The notes: generated by a model from the letters alone, not told the origin. A DNA stretch of 40,155 nucleotides from Candidatus Poribacteria bacterium (GCA_028818695.1 JAPPNK010000001.1:1-40155); one strand, 5' to 3'; counted from the stretch's first letter, positions 1 through 7,390 are shown. Program-made: numbers and translations.

Positions 1-4
1 CGCG

Positions 5-34
5 ACCCCTTAAGTATGCGCATACCTGAGGGGT
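5..34. other. stem-loop at the window edge
   Basis: Arms 5-17 and 22-34 pair at 12 of 13 positions (one G-T wobble, one mismatch) around a GCGC loop. No T-run follows on either strand, so an intrinsic terminator is only a guess. It probably belongs to a gene outside the window. Confidence 0.35.
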
Positions 35-92
35 AAAGTAATCATGTAAATGACAATCTGGTTGGCGAAGCCCTTTTTCGGATCGGCGCGGG

Positions 93-121
93 TTGACACA
101 GCGCGCCGTTTTGCGTATGCT
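93..121 (+). promoter_or_regulatory. sigma70-type promoter of the Asp-box/AKR operon
   Basis: The −35 element TTGACA (93-98) is perfect, the spacer is 17 bp and the −10 element is TATGCT (116-121). Transcription would start near 128, leaving a leader of about 38 nt before the ATG at 166, which has an AGAGAGG ribosome site just upstream. Confidence 0.65.
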
Positions 122-165
122 AGCCCGCGTCGGTCAAGCGGTATCTGTATGAGGAGAGAGGAACG

Positions 166-1110
166 ATGCCAACCATCTACGTCGGGTCGGTCGGTCAAAG
201 CGTGTGGCGCAGCAGGGACGGCGGCGCCTCGTTTCATAGGGCGTCCAAAGGCATGTGGTCGGAGAGCGACATCCGAGCGCTGACGCTCAGCCCGCACGAC
301 AGCCAGACGCTGTATGCCGGGACGGAGGACGGCGTTTTTAAAACGGAGAACGGGGGGGACGAATGGACCCGTCTCGGCGGAGAGCTCGCCGGGAAGGAGA
401 TCTGGAGCGTCGGAGCGTCGCCCCATGATCCGAACCTGCTCATTGCGGGAACCTGTCCGGCGGCGTTGTATGCGTCCGAGGACGGCGGCGGCAGCTGGTT
501 TTTAGGCAAGCAGGAGATTGCGCAGGACTGCTTCGGCGGATCGATGAAAACGCGCGTTACCTCCATACTGCCGCATCCGACGAAGCAGGACATCCTGTTT
601 GCCGGCATTGAGGTGGACGGTCCCCGCGTCTCCGACGATCGAGGCAAGACATGGCGCCGACTCGGGCTGCCCGATGTGGACGTTCACGACATGAAGATGC
701 TCAGCTGCGGAACGCTGTTCGCTTCAGCCAACAACGAAGTGTACCGCAGCGGCGACGAAGGGCAAAACTGGGAATCGCTCAACATCAAAGAGCATTTTGA
801 AAAAACCTACTGCCGAGGGATGGGAGCCGCGCCGGACGGCTCGGACGCGCTCTATGTCGGCAACGGCGACGGGCCGCCCGGGAGCGTCGGCGCCGTGTAC
901 CGCACGCGCGACAAGGGCGGATCATGGGAGCGCGTTCCGCTCAACGCCCCGGCGAACAGCACCGTCTGGCAGTTTGCCTCCGCCGGCGGATGGATGGCTG
1001 CAACGACCGTACTCGGACAGGCTTTTCGAAGCGTCGACAGCGGCGAAAACTGGGCGAAACTGGCATGGGAATTCGGCGAAGTGCGCGGGCTGGCGCTGGC
1101 GGAGCAATGA
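166..1110 (+). CDS. Asp-box (BNR/sialidase-type) beta-propeller protein
   Basis: The 314-residue protein is built of Asp-box motifs (S/T-x-D-x-G-x-x-W/F): the first is SRDGGASF at residues 16-23, followed by TENGGDEW, SEDGGGSW, SDDRGKTW, SGDEGQNW, TRDKGGSW and SVDSGENW. Seven motifs fit one propeller of about seven blades, like the BNR/VPS10/exo-sialidase-like 'glycosyl hydrolase' proteins. I see no signal peptide and no sialidase active site, so a binding or scaffold role is as likely as catalysis. The ATG at 166 follows AGAGAGG with good spacing. Its stop overlaps the start of the aldo/keto reductase (ATGA), so the two are probably translated together. The substrate is unknown. Confidence 0.8.
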   Translation: MPTIYVGSVGQSVWRSRDGGASFHRASKGMWSESDIRALTLSPHDSQTLYAGTEDGVFKTENGGDEWTRLGGELAGKEIWSVGASPHDPNLLIAGTCPAALYASEDGGGSWFLGKQEIAQDCFGGSMKTRVTSILPHPTKQDILFAGIEVDGPRVSDDRGKTWRRLGLPDVDVHDMKMLSCGTLFASANNEVYRSGDEGQNWESLNIKEHFEKTYCRGMGAAPDGSDALYVGNGDGPPGSVGAVYRTRDKGGSWERVPLNAPANSTVWQFASAGGWMAATTVLGQAFRSVDSGENWAKLAWEFGEVRGLALAEQ

Positions 1111-2045
1111 GAACGCAGACGCTCGGACGCACAGGCATTGAGGTCGGAATCGTCGGGCTTGGCGCCGCATGGCTTGGACATCAGCGCGGCTCCCGGCAGA
1201 TAGACGAAACGCTCGGCGCGGCGACCGTACACGCGGCGCTGGAAGCCGGAAGTACGCTGATCGACACGGCGCAGCTCTACGGCGGCGGAGCCAGCGAACG
1301 CATCATCGGCCGCGCGTTGCGGGAACGGCCCGACCTGGCGCAGAGTGCCGTTGTGACAACGAAATGCGGACGGCAGCCGCGCGGATACAACTATGAAGCG
1401 GACGCGATACGCCGCAGCATCGAAGTGAGCCTAGAAAAGCTGGGCTTGGAGCGCATCGAAATCGTCTTTATCCACGACGCGATGGGCGTTCCAAAAGAGA
1501 AGGTTTTGGGAGAGCAGTACGCCCTCGGCGCGCTGCGCCGGCTTCAGAAGGATGGGATCGTGCGGCATGTCGGCTGCGCGTTGAACGATCCGGATCCGAA
1601 TGCGGAGTATATTGCGACCGGCGAATTTGACGCCGCCGTTGTGCCGGAAGCGTGGAGTTTGCTGAACCAGTACGCCGAGGAACGCATTCTCCCCGCCGCC
1701 GAAAAACACAATGTCGGGCTGATCTGCGCGACGCCTCTTGAGCGCGGCATTCTCGCCGCAGGGCTGGTTGAGGGCGAAGATTATATGGCGCGCAATTTTT
1801 CCGAACGCTGCATTGAGCAGGTGAGAAAAATACAGCGGCTCTGCCAGCGGTATGAGATTCCGCTGGCGGCGGCTTCGCTGCAGTGGTGCGTCCGGCGCCC
1901 GCCCTTTGCCGCGGCAATACCGGGCGCGCGGAATCCTGAAGAGGCGCGCTCCAACAGCCTCGCCGGACAGGCAGCCGTCCCGGACGACTTCTGGGACGAT
2001 CTAGAGCCGCTTATCCAGCATTTTGAAGCGGGGGTTGATCGCTAG
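1107..2045 (+). CDS. aldo/keto reductase family oxidoreductase
   Basis: A 312-residue (alpha/beta)8 NADPH-dependent aldo/keto reductase, of a type that interconverts sugar or other carbonyl compounds and alcohols. The expected catalytic set is visible: Asp53 and Tyr58 in IDTAQLYGGG, Lys86 in TTKCGR and His123 in FIHD. The subgroup resembles D-threo-aldose 1-dehydrogenase-like enzymes, but the substrate cannot be read from sequence. The same frame is open further upstream, but that part lies inside the preceding gene. The ATG at 1107 forms an ATGA overlap with the Asp-box gene and gives the normal family N-terminus (LGRTGIEVGIVGLGAAWLG), so I chose it. Confidence 0.85.
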   Translation: MRTQTLGRTGIEVGIVGLGAAWLGHQRGSRQIDETLGAATVHAALEAGSTLIDTAQLYGGGASERIIGRALRERPDLAQSAVVTTKCGRQPRGYNYEADAIRRSIEVSLEKLGLERIEIVFIHDAMGVPKEKVLGEQYALGALRRLQKDGIVRHVGCALNDPDPNAEYIATGEFDAAVVPEAWSLLNQYAEERILPAAEKHNVGLICATPLERGILAAGLVEGEDYMARNFSERCIEQVRKIQRLCQRYEIPLAAASLQWCVRRPPFAAAIPGARNPEEARSNSLAGQAAVPDDFWDDLEPLIQHFEAGVDR

Positions 2046-2128
2046 CTGTCGGAAAAGAAGGCGTCAATCACCGCAAAAAGGATGAACGCGAGCGCCACTA
2101 ACCCAACGATGGTCCAAACTTCAAGCAT
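2042..2128 (-). CDS. possible 28-residue single-pass membrane peptide
   Basis: Reading the minus strand from ATG 2126-2128 to TAG 2042-2044 gives 28 residues: short N-terminus MLEVW, then a continuous hydrophobic stretch (TIVGLVALAFILFAVI) and an acidic tail DAFFSDS. This looks like a one-helix membrane peptide with the size and build of small subunits such as KdpF. It lies 89 nt after the polyprenyl synthase stop, so it could be the last cistron of that operon, and its stop overlaps the aldo/keto reductase stop on the other strand. Against it: the ribosome site is weak (AGAAAG), and a sequence this short can be open by chance. No known family is recognised. Confidence 0.38.
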   Translation of the reverse strand: MLEVWTIVGLVALAFILFAVIDAFFSDS

Positions 2129-2185
2129 ACGCGCTTTCTATGAATCGCTTTCAAGCTGTTTCTTAAGCTTCCCGTCTGCGCGGAA

Positions 2186-2214
2186 CGACGCTGTTCAGCG
2201 TTGCGTTTTTGTTT
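2186..2214 (+). terminator. probable intrinsic terminator after the aldo/keto reductase
   Basis: Short stem CGACGC (2186-2191) pairs with GCGTTG (2198-2203) with one G-T wobble, around loop TGTTCA. It is followed by CGTTTTTGTTT on the plus strand, a typical U-rich tail. It ends just before the convergent polyprenyl synthase gene. Confidence 0.45.
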
Positions 2215-2217
2215 AAA

Positions 2218-3306
2218 TCAAAACGTGCGCTGAATCATATAATCCGCCCAAAAATGAAGCAGGTCGCGGTATTCGGAGGGCGGAAGCGCCTCTAGCCTTC
2301 CCAACGCCCGCTCAATATGCCGCTTTGCCAAGTTTGCCGTGTAGTCGATGCCGCCAAGCTCGCGCATCAGCTCAGCGGCTTTTTTCAGTTGCTTCGCGTC
2401 CGCGTTCGGATTTCCGAGGACCGACATGAGAAGTTCGCGCTGCTCGCGGTTGCCGTTTCGGTACGCTTGGAGCGCGATGGTGGTGCGTTTGCCCTCGCGT
2501 ATGTCGGAGCCGACCGGCTTTCCGAGCGCCTCCTCGTCCCCGACGACGCCCAGTATGTCGTCCTGAAGCTGAAACGCGGCGCCGCAGTCAGCCGCAAAGG
2601 CGCTCACCGCCGCCGCAAGCGGATGGTCAGGGTCGGGCGTGTTGAGACCGATCATGGCGCCCGCTTTTCCCGCAAATTCATAAAGAACGCCTGTCTTTTT
2701 GGACAGCATATCCAGGACATCTTCCTCGGACACATCGTGAATGTTCGTTTTGGAAAATTGAACGTCGCGCATCTCGCCGTCGATCAGCAGGCTCAATACG
2801 CGCATCTCCGCGTCCTTGATGAGATAAAGCGGTATGCGCGGATCAATGCCCTCCTGCTCCGCCAGCTTTGTTAAAATGGAGACCGCCCATCCCTGCTGCA
2901 TGTCGCCCGCAAGAATGGCGATGGAGAGGCCGTAGTGGGCGGCGTCCTCTTCGCTGTATCCGAATTCGCGTATCGCGCGTTGACGAAACGCTTCATGGAC
3001 GGTGGGACCGCCGCGGCGTTTTGAGTCGCGGTCGATGATGTCGTCATGCACCAGCGTCCATGTGTGGAAGATTTCGATGGCAGCCGCGGCAGGAACCGCC
3101 TTGCGTTCGTCCCCGCCGACGGCGCCGCATGCGAACATCAACGCAGCGGGGCGCAGCGATTTTCCGCCGTTGTCCATATAGGCGTAGATGGCGTCCCGAA
3201 TATGCTGCGGATGAAAGCGGCTCGAAAACTCCTCCCTGTACAGATACTTGTACACGATCTTTTTACGCTCCGCGAGCGCGCGCATAAAGTCGTCGTACTG
3301 GATCAT
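2218..3306 (-). CDS. polyprenyl diphosphate synthase (trans-isoprenyl transferase)
   Basis: A 362-residue all-helical prenyltransferase that condenses isopentenyl diphosphate with an allylic diphosphate. The first Asp-rich motif is DDIID at residues 88-92, followed by RRGGPTVH. The second is at 249-253 and reads DDILG, so its last Asp is replaced by Gly, followed by the usual VGD, GKPVGSDI and KRTT. The first motif is the DDxxD type without a two-residue insertion, as in geranylgeranyl and longer-chain enzymes; the product length is not certain. The ATG overlaps the xseB stop (ATGA). The order ymdB-xseA-xseB-prenyl synthase resembles the common bacterial xseB-ispA pairing for isoprenoid supply. 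I leave the symbol empty because chain length is unresolved. Confidence 0.88.
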   Translation of the reverse strand: MIQYDDFMRALAERKKIVYKYLYREEFSSRFHPQHIRDAIYAYMDNGGKSLRPAALMFACGAVGGDERKAVPAAAAIEIFHTWTLVHDDIIDRDSKRRGGPTVHEAFRQRAIREFGYSEEDAAHYGLSIAILAGDMQQGWAVSILTKLAEQEGIDPRIPLYLIKDAEMRVLSLLIDGEMRDVQFSKTNIHDVSEEDVLDMLSKKTGVLYEFAGKAGAMIGLNTPDPDHPLAAAVSAFAADCGAAFQLQDDILGVVGDEEALGKPVGSDIREGKRTTIALQAYRNGNREQRELLMSVLGNPNADAKQLKKAAELMRELGGIDYTANLAKRHIERALGRLEALPPSEYRDLLHFWADYMIQRTF

Positions 3307-3572
3307 TCGGGTTCGTCCCTCTCTCCGCCGCCCGTGTTCAGCTCCTGCGGCTCAATCGGCGTCCGCAGGACCTCCCCCTCCTCGCTGACGGTCAGCTGTT
3401 CAATGCGCAGCTGCATGTTGTTGAGCGCATGCGAGCATTGGCGCACCAGTTCGATTCCGCGTTCAAAATCGCGCAGCGACTCTTCGAGCGGCTGATCGGC
3501 GCCCTCCAGTCGGTTCACGATCGCTTCCAGTTCCTTCAAGTTCTCTTCAAACCCGTTCTCATTCTCCGTCAT
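3303..3572 (-). CDS. xseB: exodeoxyribonuclease VII small subunit
   Basis: An 89-residue helical protein with the XseB pattern FEENLKELEAIVNRLE...PLEESLRDFERGIELVRQC. It forms coiled coils that bind the large subunit in the ATP-independent single-strand exonuclease VII. I start it at the ATG at 3570-3572 because AAGGAAG sits just upstream; an in-frame ATG 9 codons earlier (3599) lacks a comparable site. The gene overlaps the end of xseA by 14 nt and its stop overlaps the prenyl synthase start by 4 nt. The acidic tail (GGGERDEPE) beyond the core fold is slightly longer than usual. Confidence 0.9.
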   Translation of the reverse strand: MTENENGFEENLKELEAIVNRLEGADQPLEESLRDFERGIELVRQCSHALNNMQLRIEQLTVSEEGEVLRTPIEPQELNTGGGERDEPE

Positions 3573-4776
3573 CTTCTTCCTTTCGTACGGCGGCGGCATT
3601 TGCCAGAATCTCGCCCCGCCGCAACTTGATGCGCAGCGCGTCGCCCGGCTTCACCGTCTCGGCGCTGCGTATCGGCTTTCCGTTTTCATCGAAGCAGACG
3701 CTGTACCCGCGCTCCAAGACGGCAAGCGGACTCAGCGCGTTCAAGGTTCCCGCCAGCGCCTGCAGTCTGTTCTGCTTTTGGAGCGCCTGCGCCTTGACCG
3801 CCGATTCCAGCCGCCACGCGAGCTCGTCCACGCGCTGCATGCGGTTCCGCAGGGCGTCGCGCTGACGCTTCGGCGAGACGGCGCGCTTCAGCTCCGCCAG
3901 CTTCTGCCGCGAAGATTCGATCCGCCTGTTCATCGCCTTCGCCATACGCCCCGCGCAGACGCCCAGTTCGTTGAGAAGCGCTTCCTTGTCGGGGACGACC
4001 CGCTCCGCCGCCGCGGAAGGCGTAGGCGCGCGCGCGTCCGCGGCAAGATCCGCCAGCGTCACATCCGTCTCATGACCCACCGCCGAAACGACCGGCAGCC
4101 TCGACTCGGCGACAGCGCGGACGACCGCCTCGTCGTTAAAAGCGGACAGGTCCTCTGATGAACCGCCCCCCCGCCCGATGACGACCACATCCGCGGCGTC
4201 CAAAAGGTTCAGCATCCGCAGCGCATGGACGATTTCGCGCGGAGCGTTCGCCCCTTGAACGACGACCGGATAGAGAACGATGCGCGCGATCGGGTAACGT
4301 TCGCCGACGACGGCTAAGATGTCCTGAACGGCGGCGCCTCTGGGCGAGGTGACGACGCCGACAACGGACGGAAAGGGGGGCAGCGGACGCTTGCGTTTCT
4401 CGCTGAACAACCCCTCCTTGCGCAGCGCCTCACGCAGATGTTCCAGCGCGGAGACGACGGCGCCTTTTCCGACCGGCAGAACCCGCTCCGCCTGCAGCTG
4501 ATAGTTGCCGCCCTGTTGATAGACGGTCAGCTCGCCGCGCGCGCGTATGAGAGCGCCGTCTTCTGGACGGACATGCTGATTTCGCATCGCCGCGAGACGC
4601 CACATGACGACCGGCAGCTGCGCGTGGGCGTCTATGAGCGTGAAATACCAATGCCCGGCGCGCGAGGCGCGGAAGTTGGAAACCTCCCCCTCCACCCAGA
4701 GCGGCGGAACCGCCTCTTCGAGCAGCTCTTGGAGCGCCTGCGTGACCTGGCGAACGGAGTAGATCGGGTCGTCCAT
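3559..4776 (-). CDS. xseA: exodeoxyribonuclease VII large subunit
   Basis: A 405-residue catalytic subunit of exonuclease VII, which degrades single-stranded DNA to oligonucleotides in repair. An N-terminal OB-fold (about residues 1-100, with LWVEGEVSNF and GHWYFTL) is followed by the catalytic domain with VTSPRGAAVQD, GRGGGSSEDL and GHETD, then a long helical region that binds XseB, and a C-terminal segment with RGYSV. Length and motif order are normal for the family. The start lies 3 nt after the ymdB stop, and the 3' end overlaps xseB, so the proteins are likely made in fixed ratio from one mRNA. Confidence 0.95.
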   Translation of the reverse strand: MDDPIYSVRQVTQALQELLEEAVPPLWVEGEVSNFRASRAGHWYFTLIDAHAQLPVVMWRLAAMRNQHVRPEDGALIRARGELTVYQQGGNYQLQAERVLPVGKGAVVSALEHLREALRKEGLFSEKRKRPLPPFPSVVGVVTSPRGAAVQDILAVVGERYPIARIVLYPVVVQGANAPREIVHALRMLNLLDAADVVVIGRGGGSSEDLSAFNDEAVVRAVAESRLPVVSAVGHETDVTLADLAADARAPTPSAAAERVVPDKEALLNELGVCAGRMAKAMNRRIESSRQKLAELKRAVSPKRQRDALRNRMQRVDELAWRLESAVKAQALQKQNRLQALAGTLNALSPLAVLERGYSVCFDENGKPIRSAETVKPGDALRIKLRRGEILANAAAVRKEEDDGE

Positions 4777-4779
4777 GCG

Positions 4780-5565
4780 TCAGCTCGGCGCCGGCGCGCT
4801 TAGCCGTTCAATGCGGGAGGCGCGGCCCGTTTCAGGGTCGATCTCCACATAAACGGCGGACAGGCGCGCGTCGTTTTTTGCGGGGGTGTAGTTTGGAGGA
4901 AGCTGCGTCAAAAACCGCTCCACGCCGTTATACGGATTGACGCCGATCACGCTGTCATGCGGTCCCGTCATGCCGACATCGGTGATGTAGGCGGTTCCTG
5001 CTGGGAGTATCGTTTCGTCGGCGGTCTGCACATGCGTGTGCGTCCCGACGACGAGCGAGGCGATCCCGTCCAGATGCAGCCCCATGGCGATTTTTTCTGA
5101 AGTCGCTTCGGCGTGGATGTCGACGATCAGGACGGGCGTTTCTTGGAGCAGCCGTTCAGCCATCGGCTTGGCAATTGCGAATGGGCAGTCGTAAGGCATG
5201 AACACCTTGCCGCACAGGTTCAAGACGGCGACCTTCGTTCCGTCCCTTGCTTGCGCGATAGCGCATCCGCGCCCTGGGGTTCCTTTTGGGACATTGGCAG
5301 GTCGAACGATGTTTGGAACGTTTTCGATTTCGTTTAGAAATTGGCGTTGATCCCAGACATGGTTGCCGGTTGTCATGAAGTCAACGCCGGCGTTCGTCAT
5401 CTGCTGGGCGATTTTTTGTGTGACGCCGCGCCCCGCAGCCGCGTTTTCAGCGTTGGCGATGACAATGTCCAGGTTGTACTCATGGCGCAGCTGCGGAACC
5501 AGCGCCTCAACGGCGCGCCGCCCTGGTTTCGCAAAGATGTCGCCAATGAAAAGCGTCTTGAGCAT
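4780..5565 (-). CDS. ymdB: YmdB-family metallophosphoesterase
   Basis: A 261-residue calcineurin-like phosphoesterase of the YmdB (TIGR00282) family; the Bacillus member hydrolyses 2',3'-cyclic nucleotides and affects biofilm and motility decisions. Metal-binding residues are visible as Asp9 in FIGDI, Asn38/Glu40 in IANAEN, GNH at 67-69 followed by VWDQ, HAEATSEK and GTHTHVQ. The ATG is preceded by GGAGAAGAG. It is the promoter-proximal gene of the ymdB-xseA-xseB-prenyl synthase operon. The physiological substrate in this organism is inferred from the family only. Confidence 0.9.
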   Translation of the reverse strand: MLKTLFIGDIFAKPGRRAVEALVPQLRHEYNLDIVIANAENAAAGRGVTQKIAQQMTNAGVDFMTTGNHVWDQRQFLNEIENVPNIVRPANVPKGTPGRGCAIAQARDGTKVAVLNLCGKVFMPYDCPFAIAKPMAERLLQETPVLIVDIHAEATSEKIAMGLHLDGIASLVVGTHTHVQTADETILPAGTAYITDVGMTGPHDSVIGVNPYNGVERFLTQLPPNYTPAKNDARLSAVYVEIDPETGRASRIERLSAPAPS

Positions 5566-5597
5566 CTCTTCTCCGTTTGATTCAACCGGCGCTGAAG

Positions 5598-5626
5598 ATG
5601 ATAGCGCGCCCGCGCATGATTAGCAA
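5598..5626 (-). promoter_or_regulatory. promoter of the ymdB operon
   Basis: On the minus strand TTGCTA (5626-5621) is followed after 17 bp by TATCAT (5603-5598). The predicted leader to the ymdB ATG is about 26 nt and contains the GGAG ribosome site. Confidence 0.5.
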
Positions 5627-5809
5627 CGTCGCAAACGCGCCGTCATGGAAAGCGGGCAAGCCGCCGCCCGACAGATCGCTGTCGGCATAAGATGTTAACT
5701 TGAAACCTGCTTAGAGGATGATCGTAATGCAGCGGAGGTTCGTTTGCGCTGGCAGTCTCTACAGGCGATGAAATTCATTTTTGCGCGACAGCCCGCTGCC
5801 CAGACCGCC
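5627..5809. other. intergenic stretch without a recognised gene
   Basis: Upstream of the ymdB promoter and before the palindromic repeat. I see no ORF with start, ribosome site and plausible product, and no recognisable RNA fold. The whole span without a conventional gene is 5566-6025; the remainder is covered by the repeat and small-ORF entries. Confidence 0.5.
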
Positions 5810-5829
5810 ATTCTCGCGCAAGCGGGAAT
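5810..5829. repeat. REP-like palindrome, left copy
   Basis: Arms ATTCTCGC and GCGGGAAT (8 bp, one G-T wobble) flank the loop GCAA. It matches, in opposite orientation, the palindrome at 7536-7555, whose loop is TTGC. Such dispersed palindromes (GCGCAAGCGGGAAT type) are common intergenic repeats in bacteria. The two copies bracket the duplicated cassette region. Confidence 0.6.
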
Positions 5830-5870
5830 CCAGAGTCCCGGCAGAAATCGTCCAAACCCCTTTGACAGCG

Positions 5871-5917
5871 GCGCCAGCTAAACTCCCCCTTGAAAAGGGG
5901 GCAGGGGGTTTGGCGCG
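5871..5917. repeat. C/G-rich hairpin repeat, copy A
   Basis: Outer arms GCGCCA and TGGCGC enclose AAACTCCCC and GGGGGTTT; inside is CCCCCTT-GAA-AAGGGGG. It lies just downstream of the small ORF in cassette A on the minus strand and could act as a transcription terminator there. A near-identical element sits at the same place in cassette B. Confidence 0.55.
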
Positions 5918-5923
5918 GGGAAA

Positions 5924-6010
5924 CTAAGGCGTCTCTATCGGCGGGAGCGCGTTCACGATCTCAACCGTCTTGAGGCTAACGGAAACGACGCGCTTCATGA
6001 TCAGCGCCAT
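5924..6010 (-). CDS. 28-codon ORF downstream of the PUA/EVE-like gene, copy A
   Basis: ATG 6008-6010 to TAG 5924-5926 encodes a 28-residue peptide beginning MALIMKRVVSVSL and ending PPIETP. GAGG lies 8 nt before the ATG, and the ORF begins 15 nt after the PUA/EVE-like stop. Copy B keeps the same length and frame with three substitutions (M5I, E17A, I25L). Conservation of an open frame in a young duplication is weak evidence for coding, because the copies may simply not have had time to decay. No family recognised; it may be a remnant of a longer gene. Confidence 0.33.
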   Translation of the reverse strand: MALIMKRVVSVSLKTVEIVNALPPIETP

Positions 6011-6025
6011 AGATGCCGCCTCGGT

Positions 6026-6490
6026 TCACCAGTTGAACAATTTCGCCTTCTCTGGACTGAGCTGGTAGAGCGTTGGCCGGGAAAACCCCACTCGCGACTC
6101 TCTCAATCTCGGGTCTGGTTGCCACCGCACTTTCCGAAGGTTGCAACCCCAAGTTTGGCCTAATGCCCCTTCGTCATAGTAGGCGTCTCCCTGGAATTCA
6201 CCCAGCCCCGCGTACTTGCGCAAACCGGCCCGGGCAACAACAAGGTCGCCATCCTCAATCTCAAAATAGAACCGCTCTACCATCCTGCGGCCTCTTTCTG
6301 ACCATGCCGGGTCCGCGCGTTCTGCCCAGAGACGCCTCAAATGCTCAGGGGATTCCGGGGCCTCTTCCAAGTTCCAACCAATGGCAATCACCCCGTTGGC
6401 ATGGTCGTACTGCCAGCAAGTGTCATACCAATCCGCCTTGCTCCCACTGGAGCTGTATTCCGCAGGGGCGATTACCCAATATTTTGCCAT
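6026..6490 (-). CDS. PUA/EVE-like domain protein, copy A
   Basis: A 154-residue stand-alone protein. The pattern MAKYWVIAP..., VIAIGW near 34-39, FYFEIEDGDLVVARAG at 74-89, GLGEFQGDAYY and a final LRKVRWQ matches PUA-superfamily (EVE/YTH/ASCH-like) domains. In other bacteria such domains often sit at the N-terminus of, or next to, McrB-type restriction proteins and read modified bases; that function is inference here, as no nuclease or methylase gene is nearby. AGGAG lies 6 nt before the ATG, and a promoter lies at 6558-6586. Residues 1-82 are identical to copy B, while 14 of the last 72 differ. It has one Cys (in WGCN) that copy B lacks. Confidence 0.72.
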   Translation of the reverse strand: MAKYWVIAPAEYSSSGSKADWYDTCWQYDHANGVIAIGWNLEEAPESPEHLRRLWAERADPAWSERGRRMVERFYFEIEDGDLVVARAGLRKYAGLGEFQGDAYYDEGALGQTWGCNLRKVRWQPDPRLRESRVGFSRPTLYQLSPEKAKLFNW

Positions 6491-6557
6491 CGTTCACTCC
6501 TAACTCAGACTTCAAATGCTTTATGCGTCGTGCAGGTTCCGTTTCGGCATGGGCGTG

Positions 6558-6586
6558 TTTATAGCGCCTTTCGCGGGCGGGCGCAA
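6558..6586 (-). promoter_or_regulatory. promoter of PUA/EVE-like copy A
   Basis: Minus strand: TTGCGC (6586-6581), 17-bp spacer, TATAAA (6563-6558). Both boxes and the spacing are kept in copy B although the spacer sequence differs, which supports function. The leader is about 60 nt. Confidence 0.5.
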
Positions 6587-6613
6587 GTTGAAGGCCGTTT
6601 TGAGCCGTATGTT

Positions 6614-6688
6614 TGAACTAGGATGAAGGGATGATTAAGATTGCCAAGAGCGCCGGATCACGGGAATTCTCTTGGCAATCCTAGTTCA
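6614..6688. repeat. interrupted inverted repeat, copy A
   Basis: TGAACTAGGAT (6614-6624) and GATTGCCAAGAG (6639-6650) pair with the contiguous right arm CTCTTGGCAATC (6669-6680) plus CTAGTTCA (6681-6688). The left arm thus carries an extra segment of about 17 nt. It lies upstream of the PUA/EVE-like promoter and ends close to the junction with cassette B. It resembles the ATCCTAGTTC-type dispersed intergenic repeats seen in several phyla. Confidence 0.65.
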
Positions 6689-6703
6689 GAAGGCAACAGC
6701 GAC

Positions 6704-6750
6704 GCGCCAGCTAAACTCCCCTTGAAAGGGGGCTGGGGGGTTTTGGCGCG
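6704..6750. repeat. C/G-rich hairpin repeat, copy B
   Basis: Same element as at 5871-5917, with small length changes in the G and C runs (CCCCTT-GAA-AGGGGG core). It follows small ORF B on the minus strand and may end transcription of cassette B. Confidence 0.5.
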
Positions 6751-6755
6751 GGAAA

Positions 6756-6842
6756 CTAAGGCGTCTCTAGCGGCGGGAGCGCGTTCACGATCGCAACCGT
6801 CTTGAGGCTAACGGAAACGACGCGCTTTATGATCAGCGCCAT
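6756..6842 (-). CDS. 28-codon ORF downstream of the PUA/EVE-like gene, copy B
   Basis: ATG 6840-6842 to TAG 6756-6758, again 28 residues, beginning MALIIKRVVSVSL and ending PPLETP. Length, frame, ribosome site (GAGG) and distance to the upstream PUA/EVE-like gene match copy A. Three amino-acid changes separate the two copies and none breaks the frame. Coding status is unproven. Confidence 0.33.
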   Translation of the reverse strand: MALIIKRVVSVSLKTVAIVNALPPLETP

Positions 6843-6857
6843 AGATGCCGCCTCGGT

Positions 6858-7322
6858 TCACCAGTTGAACAATCTCGCCTTCTCTGGACTGAGCTGGTAG
6901 AGCGTTGGCTGGGAAAACCTCACTGGCGAGCGTCTCAAGCTCCGGTCTGGTTGCCACCGCACTTTCCGAAGGTTGCCGCCCCATGTTTGGTCTGAAGCCT
7001 CCTCCTCATAGTAGGCGTCTCCCTGGAATTCACCCAGCCCCGCGTACTTGAGCAAACCGGCCCGGGCAACAACAAAGTCGCCATCCTCAATCTCAAAATA
7101 GAACCGCTCTACCATCCTGCGGCCTCTTTCTGACCATGCCGGGTCCGCGCGTTCTGCCCAGAGACGCCTCAAATGCTCAGGGGATTCCGGGGCCTCTTCC
7201 AAGTTCCAACCAATGGCAATCACCCCGTTGGCATGGTCGTACTGCCAGCAAGTGTCATACCAATCCGCCTTGCTCCCACTGGAGCTGTATTCCGCAGGGG
7301 CGATTACCCAATATTTTGCCAT
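6858..7322 (-). CDS. PUA/EVE-like domain protein, copy B
   Basis: A 154-residue paralogue of the gene at 6026-6490 with the same fold signature (MAKYWVIAP, VIAIGW, EDGDFVVARAG, LRKVRWQ). Residues 1-82 and their codons are identical to copy A. From residue 83 on there are 14 amino-acid changes, such as L83F, R91L, the DEGALG block becoming EEEASD, C to G in WGxN, and DPRLRESRVG becoming DRSLRRSPVR. It has its own promoter (7391-7419) and AGGAG ribosome site. A modified-base or nucleic-acid reader is inferred from the family. The uneven divergence points to gene conversion of the 5' half or selection on the C-terminal half. Confidence 0.72.
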   Translation of the reverse strand: MAKYWVIAPAEYSSSGSKADWYDTCWQYDHANGVIAIGWNLEEAPESPEHLRRLWAERADPAWSERGRRMVERFYFEIEDGDFVVARAGLLKYAGLGEFQGDAYYEEEASDQTWGGNLRKVRWQPDRSLRRSPVRFSQPTLYQLSPEKARLFNW

Positions 7323-7390
7323 CGTTCACTCCTAACTCAGACTTCAAATGCTTTATGCGTCGGCTGCAGGTTCCGTTTCGGCATGGGATG

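Larger units (their letters stand above)
5871..6703. repeat. tandem duplication, cassette A
   Basis: Unit of about 833 bp repeated directly at 6704-7522. In minus-strand order each unit has an inverted-repeat hairpin, promoter, PUA/EVE-like gene, 28-codon ORF and C/G-rich hairpin. The 5' half of the gene and its leader are identical between copies over roughly 280 bp; the 3' half and outer flanks have diverged. The unit edges share the short word ACAGCG, a possible recombination point. Confidence 0.85.

Noticed and set aside
2218-3306. DDILG in place of a full second Asp-rich motif in the prenyl synthase as a sign of inactivity
   Set aside because: The first two Asp residues and downstream VGD, GKPVGSDI and KRTT are intact, and last-position variation occurs in active enzymes.
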